Assembly: GCA_021399445.1 (NCBI GenBank) | Contig: JAJTUQ010000005.1 | Location: forward strand, 1,922,001-1,986,000 | Origin: Xylogone sp. PMI_703 | Taxonomy: Eukaryota; Ascomycota; Leotiomycetes | Reading direction: 5' to 3' | Length of the DNA: 64,000 nt | Shown here: one piece after another, positions 46,735 through 58,923 of the stretch | Position numbering within the stretch: the first letter of the stretch is position 1 | Layout of the letters: the number at the start of each line of letters is the position of its first letter | Notes under the pieces: model-generated | Told to the model about the DNA's origin: nothing | The model's input: only the letters and a program-made list of their open reading frames with translations | Database searches by the model: none | Program-made: the position numbers and the translations under genes

Positions 46735-47590
46735 TGTACCTATATGTGGATTTCTATGATGTGATTTTTGTGATATCCCCAAACCTCCGTCGCAAGCTGC
46801 AAGGGAGGCTGGCGTTAAATCGAATAAGGTGTTGGTTACAAGTGAGGCGTTCAGCAGTGCAATAAACGTGGTCGTGTTGATGCTTAGATTTACCCGTATT
46901 ACTGTCATGTTGTACGGAGTATGCGCAAGTAAATTAAGAAGAAAGAATAGCAGGAATCACCCAGCAAATCCACATCAGCAGCGTAACGGTAAAATCTCCT
47001 CCCAGGGTTACTCAATCCAGCGCAATAATTTTCCAACTTTGCTTGTGTGTAATAATTGATGTCGATTCTGCGTGTTTCTCAACGGGCACCAGTGTAGCTC
47101 GCGCGGCATGGGCGGGCTGCGGAGTATTTCTTGCGGCAAGGAATGCAACCCCACCACTCACCGCCCTCTTCCAGTGTGAGCAGTCGGCCGCGTCTGAGGT
47201 AAGACTCAGCATCTGTCAAGGTCGACATAATAAAAAGTCCGGCCTCGCCTATATTTGGGTGACATGTTCTAACAACCACCAAACATTGATACACACAGAC
47301 AACAGCAGACTGGTAATTGCTGGGTCTGTAAGAGATATTTCGGCTGCCTGGCTGCTGCCGTGAACAGTGCTGTACACTAGATACACTGCAGTCTTTAATA
47401 CCAGTAGGTTTCTCCTGAGCTGTTCCTGTGCAACTGCCCCTCCTTTACTTCTAGGAAACTCTGCCATTGACCTCCCTCTCCCTTTCCGAATCGCAGGATC
47501 AATCCCTCCTGATGCGCGTATGCATCCAAGCTACCGTGCGTGCTGACACAGAATTTACTAGTTGTTTATGACCCTTTCTAGTCTTCAAAG
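46735..47590. other. Intergenic, MTHFR promoter
   Basis: About 850 bases between two plus-strand genes. Several open frames exist on both strands (for example 47043-47363) but none shows a conserved feature. It should hold the GCP2 3' end and the MTHFR promoter. ACGGAGTA occurs near 46915. Confidence 0.45.
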
Positions 47591-49486
47591 ATGCATATCA
47601 AGGACATTGTAGCAGAGGCCGAACGTTCGGGGCAGCCGACGTTTTCCTTTGAATTCTTCCCACCCAAAACTGCGCAAGGTGTTCAGAACCTGTACGACCG
47701 TATGGACCGCATGCAGGGGCTTGGACCGAGCTTCATTGACATCACCTGGGGGGCCGGAGGACGGGTAGCTCAGTTGACCTGCGAAATGGTACATGTTGCG
47801 CAGTCACAATACGGCCTGGAGACATGTATGCACCTGACCTGCACCGACATGGGAAGAGAGAAGGTGGATGAGGCACTCAGAAATGCATACAAGGCCGGTT
47901 GCACCAATATCTTAGCCCTCCGTGGCGATCCGCCCCGAGAACAAGAAAAATGGCAAGCTGCTGAAGATGGTTTCCAGTACGCACGAGATTTAGTCAAATA
48001 TATCCGGCAGACCTACGGAAACCACTTCGATATCGGTGTCGCAGGATATCCCGAAGGATGCGATGATCAGGATGATGAAGAGCTGTTGTTGGAGCATTTA
48101 AAGGAGAAAGTCGACGCAGGAGCCTCTTTCATCGTGACGCAGATGTTCTATGATGTCGATAACTTCGTCAATTGGGTGGGCAAAGTCAGGGCAAAAGGCA
48201 TCGATATAGCCATCATTCCTGGAATCATGCCTATCAGTACATATGCAAGCTTTCTGCGAAGAGCTAATCATATGAATTGTAGAATCCCTCCCAAATGGAC
48301 TGCTGCCCTTGAACCTGTCAAGAATGATGATGTTGCCGTTCGAAACATAGGAAAAGGCCTTGTGGCAGACATGTGTCGTAAGATCTTGGATTGCGGTATT
48401 CATCACCTTCACTTTTACACCATGAACTTGGCCCAGGCGACTCGCATGGTGCTAGATGAACTGAAGTTAACCCCATCTAACGAGCGCCCGCTGAAGCAAC
48501 CATTGCCCTGGAGGCAGTCGCTCGGTCTTGGGCGCAGAGATGAGGACGTTCGGCCTATCTTCTGGAAGAATCGGAACAAGTCATACGTTGCGCGCACGCA
48601 AGACTGGGATGAATTTCCTAACGGTAGATGGGGTGACTCGAGATCTCCGGCTTTCGGTGAACTGGACGCTTACGGTATTGGCCTGAAGGGAACAAATGAG
48701 CAGAACCGTGAACGTTGGGGAGAGCCAAAATCAATCAAAGATATCGCAGAAATTTTCGTGAAGTATCTCGAAAAGGGTCTGGACAGTCTCCCGTGGAGTG
48801 AAGCACCAATTTCCAGTGAAGCCGATATCATTAAATCGGACCTGATCAGCATTAATAGGCGTGGTCTACTTACGATCAACTCACAGCCTGCTGTCGATGG
48901 TGTCAAATCCTCCCATCCCGTGCATGGATGGGGACCGACAAATGGATATGTTTATCAGAAAGCTTACCTTGAACTCTTGGTACCACCAGAATTGATGGAT
49001 GAACTAACCAGGAGAATCGAGAACAATCCCGACTTGACATATTATGCGGTGGATAAATCTGGTGTTCTGAAAACAAACGCTCCTGGTGATGGACCGAATG
49101 CCGTAACTTGGGGAGTGTTCCCAGGCAAGGAGATCGTCCAACCAACCATCGTGGAAACAATCAGTTTCCTAGCGTGGAAGGACGAGGCTTTCCGACTAGG
49201 TAACGACTGGGCTCACTGCTATCCAGCTGCAAGTCCTAGTCGTCGGCTGATTGAACACCTGATGGATAGTTGGTATCTCGTTAACATTGGTATGTTTACC
49301 AGCGAATTGCTACTTTTTATTGTATCTGAGTCGCTAATAATTTTCACAGTGCACAACGATTTCCACCAAGGACATGAACTGTTTTCACTTTTTGATGGTT
49401 TGGTAGCAGAGGGTTTTGACCGTCCATTCGACGAAGTCATCGACTCTAACGGAGAAGCCCCAGGCGTTTCGGAGAACGGGCCGTAG
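47591..49486 (+). CDS. MET13: Methylenetetrahydrofolate reductase
   Basis: Two exons: 47591-49289 and 49350-49486; 611 aa. The enzyme reduces 5,10-methylene-THF to 5-methyl-THF, the methyl donor for methionine synthesis. The N-terminal FAD barrel starts MHIKDIVAEAERSGQPTFSF and contains EFFPPKT, ITWGAGG, NILALRGDPP and MFYDVDNFVNW. The C-terminal half is the eukaryotic regulatory domain, with WGPTNGYVYQKAYLEL and a final VHNDFHQGHELFSLFDGL. The intron (49290-49349) is 60 nt and lacks a stop in frame, so reading through would insert 20 hydrophobic residues. The spliced form NI|VHNDF matches the family better. Fungi have two such enzymes (Met12, Met13); this looks closer to Met13, but I cannot separate them firmly. 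Confidence 0.94.
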   Translation: MHIKDIVAEAERSGQPTFSFEFFPPKTAQGVQNLYDRMDRMQGLGPSFIDITWGAGGRVAQLTCEMVHVAQSQYGLETCMHLTCTDMGREKVDEALRNAYKAGCTNILALRGDPPREQEKWQAAEDGFQYARDLVKYIRQTYGNHFDIGVAGYPEGCDDQDDEELLLEHLKEKVDAGASFIVTQMFYDVDNFVNWVGKVRAKGIDIAIIPGIMPISTYASFLRRANHMNCRIPPKWTAALEPVKNDDVAVRNIGKGLVADMCRKILDCGIHHLHFYTMNLAQATRMVLDELKLTPSNERPLKQPLPWRQSLGLGRRDEDVRPIFWKNRNKSYVARTQDWDEFPNGRWGDSRSPAFGELDAYGIGLKGTNEQNRERWGEPKSIKDIAEIFVKYLEKGLDSLPWSEAPISSEADIIKSDLISINRRGLLTINSQPAVDGVKSSHPVHGWGPTNGYVYQKAYLELLVPPELMDELTRRIENNPDLTYYAVDKSGVLKTNAPGDGPNAVTWGVFPGKEIVQPTIVETISFLAWKDEAFRLGNDWAHCYPAASPSRRLIEHLMDSWYLVNIGMFTSELLLFIVSESLIIFTVHNDFHQGHELFSLFDGLVAEGFDRPFDEVIDSNGEAPGVSENGP

Positions 49487-50924
49487 ATAAAGAGGTCGAT
49501 AGGTTAGCGACTTAGCTATGCGGGAATCGATTCAACTCTCTCGGCATAGATGGGTTATATTTACAAATAGGAATTTTGATAAAGGGCATAATTGAATTGG
49601 CATGGTATGGCATGGCATGGTGTTTTTTTTATTTGATTTGGGAGGCGGGGGCAAACTTCAACAGGTTTGGCGTTATTCCTTGAGTTTCTCAACGATACCA
49701 TCAGGGAGTACTGAAAAAAGGGATCTGGGTAAAAAACTTCTTGTTTTTAAATTCTTTACTGCGAGTGGAGGGAGGATTGATCTCTCCCCCACCGAATTGG
49801 GCACTTAACGATCCCATGTGTGAACATCAACATCATATCTGAATTTAGTTTAGGAAGCTAGAGAGGTACAATCTACTAGTATTAGCGCTTCCATGAATAG
49901 TGCAGACTGCGGGACAATAGTGTCTCTTGTTAGAGACAGATAATGTGAAGTGCTCCCTCATGACGACCATCAATGGATCCAATACACTCTCTTTAAAGAT
50001 GCGGGAGCTATTCGGTGGTTAGCCGTGATCTCAATAGCATCATATATGTGTTTTATACTCGGTACCTTCAAAAGATGAATTCTTTGAAAGATTAGAGAGC
50101 TCTGTCCTTGAGTTTCAAGTCTGTAGAGTAAATATCTTTATATTTCGGAGGGAGAGAGGCATACTAGGGATTGCGTAAAAGGATTCAGCAAAAGCTATGT
50201 CATCAAAAACCAAAAACCAAGAAATGAAATGAAACAGAAACTAGCCAAGGGTGATAAAATTATTGGATCTATGAGAAATCTAGAGTATCTAATTAGAGCG
50301 CGCTGCTGGGGAACATATCAGAGTAGAAACATCTTTGGCTGAATCAAACCTGGTCTAAACATAAATCTGATTTAGGACTTATTATTTAACTCTTTATCAA
50401 ATGCGGATAACATATACAGCTAAGGCATAAATGGAGGGAAGAGAAGGAACTATATATGAGACGAATGACGTGGAATAGAAACTTTTAAAGGTGCTTCCTG
50501 GTACTGTAGAGACATGTTTCGTTTTCCGATCTAGTAGCCATTGTTGAAGAAACTGGCTGTGGCTGCTGTGATATATGGCCGGCAAGGGGTACTCTTAAAC
50601 CTCATATCACTGTGTTCTCCAACCTCTGAAACTTCTTTAACTCTATATTGCTAAGGCACACTGCGTTGTCATGTATATATATTCAAGAAATGCTAAGATA
50701 GAATGCTAAGATAGGTATTTTTCGTTGAATGCTGGGCACGTAAAAACATCACGGGTATATACACATATATGTAGATGCAGGAACAAAAAAATGGAAACGT
50801 ATTCCTCCCAAGACACGCTTATCCAATGAAACCGGAGTAACAAAAGCCTACCCATAACAATACAATAGAAACCCCGCAAAAGCGCTACATACAGGTATAA
50901 AAATGAAACATGTTGCTGTTTCCC
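49487..50924. other. 1.4-kb convergent 3' region
   Basis: Between the MTHFR gene (+) and the C2H2 factor (-), whose 3' ends face each other. It has a short imperfect GGCAT/GGTAT repeat at about 49599-49622 and a duplicated AATGCTAAGATAG at about 50689-50715. No coding sequence is supported, and long 3' untranslated regions are likely. Confidence 0.5.
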
Positions 50925-53900
50925 CTAGGGCTGCCCGCCAATGAGCTGAATACAATTGGTAAGCAGTAGGGCAGCTTCGTGAAGTAGTTCCCACCGAGTC
51001 TTCTCGAATATACTTCGTAGGACCATTAGCATACCGGTGCAGCCATTGAAGCCACGCATCGACTTCAGGTCCTCTGGTGATCGCACGCCGTTCAGTCTGC
51101 GCAGGTAGCTACGCATATCACGTACCTGGGCTTCGAAGTCGTAAGCCGGAGGCACAGGAGCAGACGTGGGCCCTTCCAGAGCAAATCCGTAGCACCACAC
51201 AATCAGCGCTGCAAAGTACATCACCCACGGCCGGTTGAGAAGGATATCATCACGTGCAGAGTAGTCGAAGGGCGGGTCGGGATTATCAAAGCCACCGTGG
51301 GTACCCGATTCTTCGGGGAGAAGGACCGTGCAGAGGAAGCGCAGCGCATACCAGGTAGCATCACGAGCCTTCGCCGTTGGAGCCCAGTTGTCTTTCATTC
51401 GACGTTGCGCACTATTCAAATCCTGGGAGCCAATTGTACGTCCAAGAAGCCTCTTCGCTCGGGCGAATATTTGACAGTCCACAATATCCACGTGCATTGC
51501 CATGTGAGCTAGATGGTGAAGCACCGTTCTATTCTGGAAGACGACACTTTCTTCCTTCTTTTCCGTATTAGCATATGGGCCAGGTATGGTATCGGAGCTC
51601 CGGGCCAAAGATCGATCGAAATCTTGTTTCCATAAATCAAAAGCTCGTGTAAGAGAGCCTCTCCACTTATCTCTCCCACCCAGTGCCTGCGAGACCCCGA
51701 GCGAGTTGACCTGAAGATCTCGCTGATTCATATGCCAACTTACACTGAGTAATCCAGCCATCAGGATGGTTCGCCCGAATGAATTGGTTCGTACTTCTTG
51801 ACCATTTAGCGTTCTCTTGAGTCCTTCTAAGAAGGATATTGGTTTAACTCCGTTAGCATGCAGGTTTGCCTCGATCCTGCCTACTTCAGCACTACTGGTG
51901 GCTGACCAGAGGGCCTCATCACAAGGCAAGGGCAGCCGCATTTCATGCGCAACCATTACAGTTGAGTGACCAAACATCGTTGCATGCGTCGAATCTATCA
52001 CGAATGCTGCGAACGCCGCTCTTCGAGTTGCTTCGTTGGTGATCCAGTGATTCCACCATTCATCAGGAGTGTTCGCCCCGGACGTGGAAGAGTGTCGAGA
52101 TCCATTAACACCTTGTTTGTCGTCCCTGACACTCGGAGGTGAGTCTAGTGCCGACCTGCCAATCAGAGAACTTCCACGACGCATGAGCGTTATTGTCGTT
52201 GCGTGGTGGATGTGAGCTCGTTCATGGAGCGCTCTCGTGGAATACATTTTCTCGTAGAGCTCCAGGAGCAGTAACGCTTGGAACACCCAGAGCTTTGCTG
52301 GAGGGCGGAAATGATAATCGCTGAAGATCTCCCATCTTAAATGCCAAGCAAGAAAGTTCGAAAGCTCCGCACCAGCCTGAGTGACCTCGTAACCGTGTAT
52401 CTTATCTAGACAAGAAGCTCCAATGGCCATCATGGCAATTAGCAGTAGATTTGGTGTCTTGTCTGGGGAGAAGGTGGGCTTGTGCACTAGAAACAGAAAA
52501 AAGTATTAGTGATTTGGCAAGGTAGGTTTCTTTTCAGTTGTGAACGTACAGATCGGAACTTGCTCGCTGAAATGATACCAATAGCTGCTGATGTATGTCT
52601 GCATCATCTTCCGGCTCAGCATATGACTGTCATTACTCCGATCCCCTTCTAACAAGGCTTCTTTTTGTTTGGCAACCGGTGCGTGATCCGTTTCGGTGAA
52701 ACGCTCTTTGATCAAGTCAACTATAGCTTGACTCTTCTCTTCGGACAAGACGCTTTCTGGGAGACTCGTATCAAGCAAGCTGGTCACAGCCATTGGGTGG
52801 TGAGGCTGCTGATGGTTGGAAGGGTAGAAGCCGCCCAGGTTCATGTCGTTTGCAAAGTAAGGCGCGTAATACGAAGCTTGTGCATCGGGATAGCTTGGAT
52901 GAAAGTTAGAAGACGAGAATCATGAGAGAAAGAAACGGTGAAGGAAGGAAGAGGCGATCAAAAGGCACACTTACTTGGCATAGCCTTGTTGGTTAGCTTG
53001 CCCCATGGGTGATGAGTTATCCAGCTGTTGGTTGCTGAATAAATATGCCACGAAGTCCTCAGGGATAGCAAAGGGAGACCTGCTATAACCTTCACCACCA
53101 AATACTGGCATGGTGTTTGGTGCGGTCATTTGGTCGAGCAACATCATATCCGGGCCGGATTGCTGTGGGGTGGGTTCGTTGTTGTAATCCACCGGCATAG
53201 TTACAGGATACGATGGATCAGTCTCGCGAGTGGGAGCAGTAGATGTTGCCGTCGTTGCGTAACCAGGGGGTGGCAGAGTAAAGGGAGTGAAATTCTGTTG
53301 GCTCACGTAAGGTTGTGGACTCGACTGGGCGCCGTGGTGGTATGGTTGATTTCCCGGAGCAGAGGGCATCATTCCATAGCTTCCCACCGATTGTAAGGAG
53401 GGGCGTGAAAAATCAACTGGTTTGGCATCCGAAACCCCAAAGCTCGAATGACGTTGTGGTCTCATGCCTGGTGGTGGTTGGGTCGGCGAGTCTTGAGCTC
53501 GGGGAACGCTGTCACTATTGGATCTCTTGAATGCGCCAGCGCCCAGCTGCGAGAAGTCGACTCCATTTGAACCGGGCGTACCAGCGTAGCCTCCTGAAGA
53601 TGCATGGGTGACTGGGGAGAAGGGAGTCTGAGCTTCTTGGGGGGACTGATACTGCAAAGAACCCGGTCTGGGCTTGGTTGCACCCATTCCTACACGTGCT
53701 AGATCCGGTGACGCGGTGTTTCCATGACCCGCCATGGTCTTGCGCTGCTCTGTACTAGGGGAGCCATGGCCCAGCAGCATGTCCTTTTTATGGAGCTGCG
53801 AGCCCTTGGCGGTATGCCTATCTCTATGTCGATTGCACAGATCTTGCCGGACAAAGGTACGCGTACAGTCTGGGAAGTCGCATGCGTAGATTTGCTTTGG

Positions 53901-54343
53901 AGTATGATTTAGCTGATGGCGATAACTGTACGGCACAAGTCAGTAATCTAGGCTCAAGCTCAAACAGCGGGAGGGTCTTATTTCGGGAGAGGAGGGAGTC
54001 TTCTAGCTTACAGATGTTCTGCCCTCGAATAGCTCTTTCCGCAGCCCTCTTGGGGACACTCGAACTTCTTGTCCAAGCCCTTGCGACTTCTTCGACGCTT
54101 CCTGGAGGGTCCTTCAGCATCTGATGAATGGCCTTCCCCAGCTTCGGTCGTTGCAGCCTCGCCATTGCCTTGCTGTTCCCCGCGGTCCCGGCGACGACCT
54201 CGGTCCTTATCATCGGCGGCGCCAGGTCGAGGAATGTGCTGCAGGGCCGGGTTCTGAGGCTGGGCGGCAGCAGAGGGGTCCATCGGAGCTATGAGATCTT
54301 TGGAGGAGAAGGTCGGCGGCGGAGCTGTCAGAACGGACGTCAT
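50925..54343 (-). CDS. C2H2 transcription factor with fungal_trans domain
   Basis: Four exons: 54343-54012, 53925-52975, 52893-52550 and 52486-50925; 1062 aa. Two classical C2H2 fingers lie near residues 95-148. The first (CPQEGCGKSYSRAEHL|YRHQ) is cut by intron 1 between its Cys and His pairs; the second is CDFPDCTRTFVRQDLCNRH. A long Pro/Ser/Gln-rich linker (about 150-430) is followed by a region like the fungal-specific transcription factor domain (HKPTFSPDKTPNLLLIAMMA, FLAWHLRWEIFSDYHFRP, LWVFQALLLLELYEKMYSTR, NEATRRAAFAAFVIDSTHA). This two-finger plus regulatory-domain layout resembles AmdX and Klf1-type factors of filamentous fungi; precise orthology is uncertain. The start MTSVLTAPPPTF is the first ATG of the frame. 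A 4.6-kb non-coding region lies upstream, suggesting complex control. Confidence 0.9.
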
Positions 54344-57300
54344 ATTCCCCTGCTGGAGACGCGAATCCAGGGTACTCTCGAACCACAGAGGCCGGACCGA
54401 AGCCTATCTCTCCCTCTATACCCGCTGGCGACGAGGTCTATGTGAGAAAAAAATGCTGGGGCCGCGGCGCGCACAGCTCGACGGAAGCACGGCCGTCAAC
54501 AGTCCAGAAGGAGCGTATCTGAAGGAAAAGGCAGATCAGCCGTGCATATCCCAGCACAACAAGAGAGGTGTTGGGCGGGGAGAGGGGGAGAGGTGAGGTG
54601 AGGGGGGCCGGTGCGGATGTAGTCGAGTCGAAGCTTATATTTAAGCGGGGAAAGGCGATGAGAGCCGCGCACACCCAGACACTGGTCCTACTCGCTGGTG
54701 AACGGAGAACTGGTTCGAGAAGACCACGGCGAACAGAGGTCTATCTGGCAGGAGTTGCAGACACTGAGTGATGTTGCAGATGGACAACAGCCTCTTCGAC
54801 GGGCCAATTGACCAGGGCGTGCGATTAGGACATGCCGGAGAAACTGCGCCGGCCGGAAGAAGACGAGGTTGGTAGATGCGGCTGCTGACTCGTTTTGGCT
54901 GCTTGAAAACTCTCCAGCTTCAGGTCGCGCTGGTGTCCTCGGGATCGGTGAGCAGTAGCAGGTGAAGAGCTGGAGATTGGCGTGGTGATTGGAAAGGGTG
55001 AAAGTCGTGAGGTCGAGGTGGAGGAGTGAGGTTGCGAGAGAAGGGATTAAGGTTGGGCGGGTTGTTGCACGACAATCGTACAATACGGTACTGCACCAAC
55101 ACGGGTGTGGAGCAAGAGGGCCGCCAGCAAAACACTCCCAAGCAACCAAACAGTTTACCAGCCTCGCTAGCCCTGCGTGCACTTGCTTCAGTCGATACCG
55201 TACACAGTAGTCCGGATTAATTAATAGAGCCCAGTGTGGGATGGGCCGGTCCAGCAAGAAGTTCCCAGGCAAGAGGAGAGCTTCAGCACGCGCGTGGGGG
55301 AGAAGCCCAGCTGGGCGGACCCTTTTGGCCCTTTTTAAGCCCGCTGCCTTTCTTCCACAGCGGACCAGCCCGGGTACCGTAGTCCCCCAGCGCTCCGTGG
55401 CTCTCCCTTGGGGCTGGTGCTGGCTGGCGCGCTGCGGGGACGAGGTACATCCGGATACTTTTGCGCTTGCTGCAGTTGCTCGTTCCTCGCTGCTCCTTAC
55501 GGTGCTGACGGCCCTGGATCACGGGTACCGCAATTGTACCGCATTGTACCTCTTGGGCTTCCCAGTACCTACTTGCGCTGCAATTACTGTGTTCAATACC
55601 ACGCCTCCTCTGGCAAGCCGCCGGGTCATAAGTATCATCGGTCTTCTCCATGATTCGCCTTTGCTTTTGCTTTTGCTTTTTCTTTTCTCTCGCTGCCCTC
55701 CTTCTCAATGATTGCCTTCTGTCTCATCGAATTTTACTCCTCCAGAAAAATTTTTTCAGGGTTGATCTTGAGATTTTTACTTTTTGCGGCTGCTCCACCA
55801 GGATGCTGTCCCGTACCGTAGCCTGTCTCCCTTGTACCAGGTTGCGTACTCGGGGGCCGGTTCAGCCACGGAACAGGGTCACGAGTTCACTGGGAGCGCC
55901 TCAACCTGGTGATTGCTTGCTTGATGCTAATGATGATGGTGATAATGGGGACACAGGGACGACCAGCACAGCATCGCCTAGTACGATCGTCTACAAGTGG
56001 TAAAGCAAGTAGAGTTGGGCTAGTGGCTGAAATTGAAATGGAGTTGAAGTTGGCATCTCTTCCTGCGGCAGGGGTTGCCTTCATCTTGCCCCCGATCTCC
56101 AGGAGTTCTCTGCTGCTCCCTGCAGGCATGGAGTAGTGTACGGTACAGCGCTGGATGCACTCTGGCAGTCTGGGACGGAGGTGCCTATCGTAGTGCTGGA
56201 GGGGACCACTTCGGCGAGGCCCGCACGGCTGCTTCGGGCTGGGGCGCTCTCTGCTTCGGCACGCACAGGCTCAAAGGACTTGTTTCTGTGTACTGTCCCT
56301 GCGCTGTACCAGTGACTGGAACTGGGCACGCTGGGCCATCTGGAGCCTGATGGTCCTCTCTGTCTGTCGATGGTGGGTTTCCCTGCGGTGCTTCCCACAG
56401 AGAGCTGGTCTGATCGTGCGGTCCTGCAGAAAGAAGTACCCGTACAGTACAGTACCTGCGCACGCGACGAAATGCGCACTCTGTCCATAGGCACAGGCGC
56501 TGGGCGCTGGGCGGATGGAGGGGCTTCTGTCCTGGCACGAGCACGAGCGCAACTGCTTCCTCGCCCCCACTAAAAGCAACTAATCGCGCCCTCTGGCCCG
56601 GGTACGGCACGGTGCGATCTCTACCAGTCCGCTCACTAATACGCCTCGCTGCACTGCACTGCGAGCTCCCCTCTTGCCGACACTGCGCGATGCATCCCAG
56701 GCCTCAACACGCTGCTGGGCAGTTGATGCAGGGTAGTAGCAGGTACTTGCATTCTGCAAGAGCTTTCTAGTCCCCTGAATTCTAATGCCTCTTGTACGCG
56801 GTTAAGACAGTCTTTTCTTTGGACCTGTTGCGGTTCTCTTGGGATAGCTTGATGGCTGGCTCTGCCAAGGCATTCCTGGTATTCCTAGCATGGCAATTAT
56901 TACTCCATTATTGCTGTACGGTGCAGAAGAACAGTAGTCCCGTCTGAAAAGGCCCCCTAATGCAGTGCCTTCCTCATGTGCGCAATCGTGGCTGCCCAGT
57001 CCGGAGCAAATCATTCCTCGGCGTCCAAGTCAAGCTGGTCAGCATAAAAATAGCTGCCCTCGCATCTACTCTTCCTCTCCTACGTTTAGGACCGTAATCA
57101 TGACGCCCAAGTACTGTAACACGACAGTTAATACTCCACAGGTACAGTCATACACTAATAGTCAAGTGTTGCACTACAATACGTAGCAGCAACGCACGTG
57201 TTCAGTCGACCGTACTGGACCAGACCGCACAAAACAAGCCATCGGTCGCACCGTATGGGTGGTCTGGGAGTGGCTGGACCTAGTTCTCCATTTGGTGATG

Positions 57301-58923
57301 ATAATGCCCGAGGAGGACGGAGAATATCGAGCAATCATTACTCGGTGCTCAAACGTACCCAGTAGGATGATGGGCCCCCGCATGCTTCTCTCATCTCCCC
57401 GGTAGCATCGTCTGGAAATCTGATGCTTCATCCTGCATGGAGATGTCCAGCCTTGCTTGCATGTACTGTACAGTACAAACACCACTGCCGGCCAAGTGTG
57501 TGCCATCTTGGTGTGTGTACATTTCCGATTGACTTATCATACGTCTCGCCATTGTTGTTTGTCCCTTTCTCCACGGAATGCGGTCTTGTCGACTGCGTGG
57601 GGTCCAAAAATAAAAGAGCCGTGGTGGAATAATGACGGAGTACTGGGCTGGACTGGTGGAGGAGAGTGCGGTAGAAGCACAAAAGATGCATGGAAGGAAT
57701 GACGATCTTTCCACCAGCTCTCCCCTGAAGGCTGGAGACCCCTACGGTGTGACCTGGGCAGGAATAGTGCGGAGAAGAAAAAGAAAAGAAAATGGAAAAC
57801 ATGAGACAACCACCTCCTGCAAACTGCAGATAAGGTGAGAAAAAGGAAAGTCCATCATTGCAGGTTGGAAAATTTTCTCACAGCGGCTTCAGCGATTGGT
57901 GTCCTCCCAGTAATTACGAAGTAGCTTGGCTGGCAACGCTGGCATTAATAATCCGAGCGGATAGGGCACAGCGTGCTGCAGCACTGGCCAGGCGCATTCC
58001 CCCTTCCAGAACCAGTTCGCTCACGCACCCGTCGCTAATCTGGGGATGGCCCAGCCCAGGAAGCGCATCAGCAGCCAGGGCCAGGCGCTGCTTGACACTG
58101 GCCAACCCTCGCAGGGCTGGGGGAATGCAAATTTCTGCTTGCCAGTCGTGCCAGTCCTTTTAGTGCGATAGATGGATTTTTTTTCACTTCATCTGACCAG
58201 CCTCTTATGGAGGTAATCATGTTGATTTGCTGCCAGCCTGCCAACACTTCGTCAGACCCGATAATACCGTTGTGCTTGCTTCTGCTGACTTTAACTTGGG
58301 CGGCCTCTGTGTGTGACAATGGAAATCCTTTCAAGGTATTGTCAACTAGTGCTACTACAGCTATGAACTTCTTGCGCAAGGAATCCATGGTGAAACACCG
58401 CAAACATTTCGTCCTCAAGCTGGCGGCGGGGTCGGCCCTCCTTTTTACTAGACGCTCTCCTGCGATGACTGTGTTCTGTCTGTCCTAAATGCACAGAGGA
58501 TCAGCTGCTGCAACCGTGAGCATGAAAAGAGATAGAAGTCACCAGTACGGATGTACTGCTTATTGCTGGTACAGTACCGTACCTGGTACCGCGGCCCTAT
58601 CACTCCCTGAATAGGAAAAAAAGCTGTCCCTAATGACGATGGCTTCGGAAACACCAGAATAGGGAAACCGCACCCGGTCAACCTTTTCCAGGTGTCCGGA
58701 AATTCATTGATGCGGCTCCGTAGCTGCTAGACCGTGTTTGTCGCTAGCGTCATGTAGTCCCTGGGGAGGCGAGGGAAGGCTATCCGCGCACGCCGCGTAA
58801 AGTGACGAAAGTTCCTCATGGCGTCGCGTTCGTTGCAACCGTCAGTGCATGCCGTGAGAATAGCTTCAATTCCGCACCACGATTATATGACCGCCTTGCG
58901 CCCTGCCTAGGCGCCTTCTGCAG
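54344..58923. promoter_or_regulatory. 4.6-kb GTAC-rich non-coding interval
   Basis: This interval lies between the divergent starts of the C2H2 factor and SAP30. Many open frames occur on both strands (the longest about 190 codons), but they overlap each other, are GC-driven and show no domain. By eye, GTAC occurs about 35-40 times between 55.0 and 58.7 kb. About 14 would be expected for a random 4-mer. The sites often sit within TACGGTAC, TACAGTAC or GTACCGTA. Dense clusters lie at 55524-55560, 56436-56460, 57460-57480 and 58536-58595. It also has a (CTTTTG)n-like pyrimidine run near 55658-55690. Probably a long promoter and 5' leader; a non-coding RNA is possible. Confidence 0.5.
55658..55690. 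repeat. CTTTTG-type pyrimidine tract
   Basis: Three to four consecutive CTTTTG-like units run into a TTTTCTTTTCTCTC tract. It is a short simple repeat inside the non-coding interval. Confidence 0.75.

Noticed and set aside
47043..47363. Plus-strand frame of 106 codons before the MTHFR gene, with overlapping minus-strand frames
   Set aside because: No conserved feature and open on both strands; probably promoter DNA.
54688..55272. Minus-strand open frame of 194 codons upstream of the C2H2 factor
   Set aside because: No domain or conserved motif. It is probably part of the long 5' leader or promoter; an upstream open frame cannot be excluded.
55241..55711. Plus-strand open frame of 156 codons, with an overlapping minus-strand frame
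   Set aside because: Both strands are open at once in GC-rich DNA, there is no domain, and low-complexity residues dominate. More likely non-coding.
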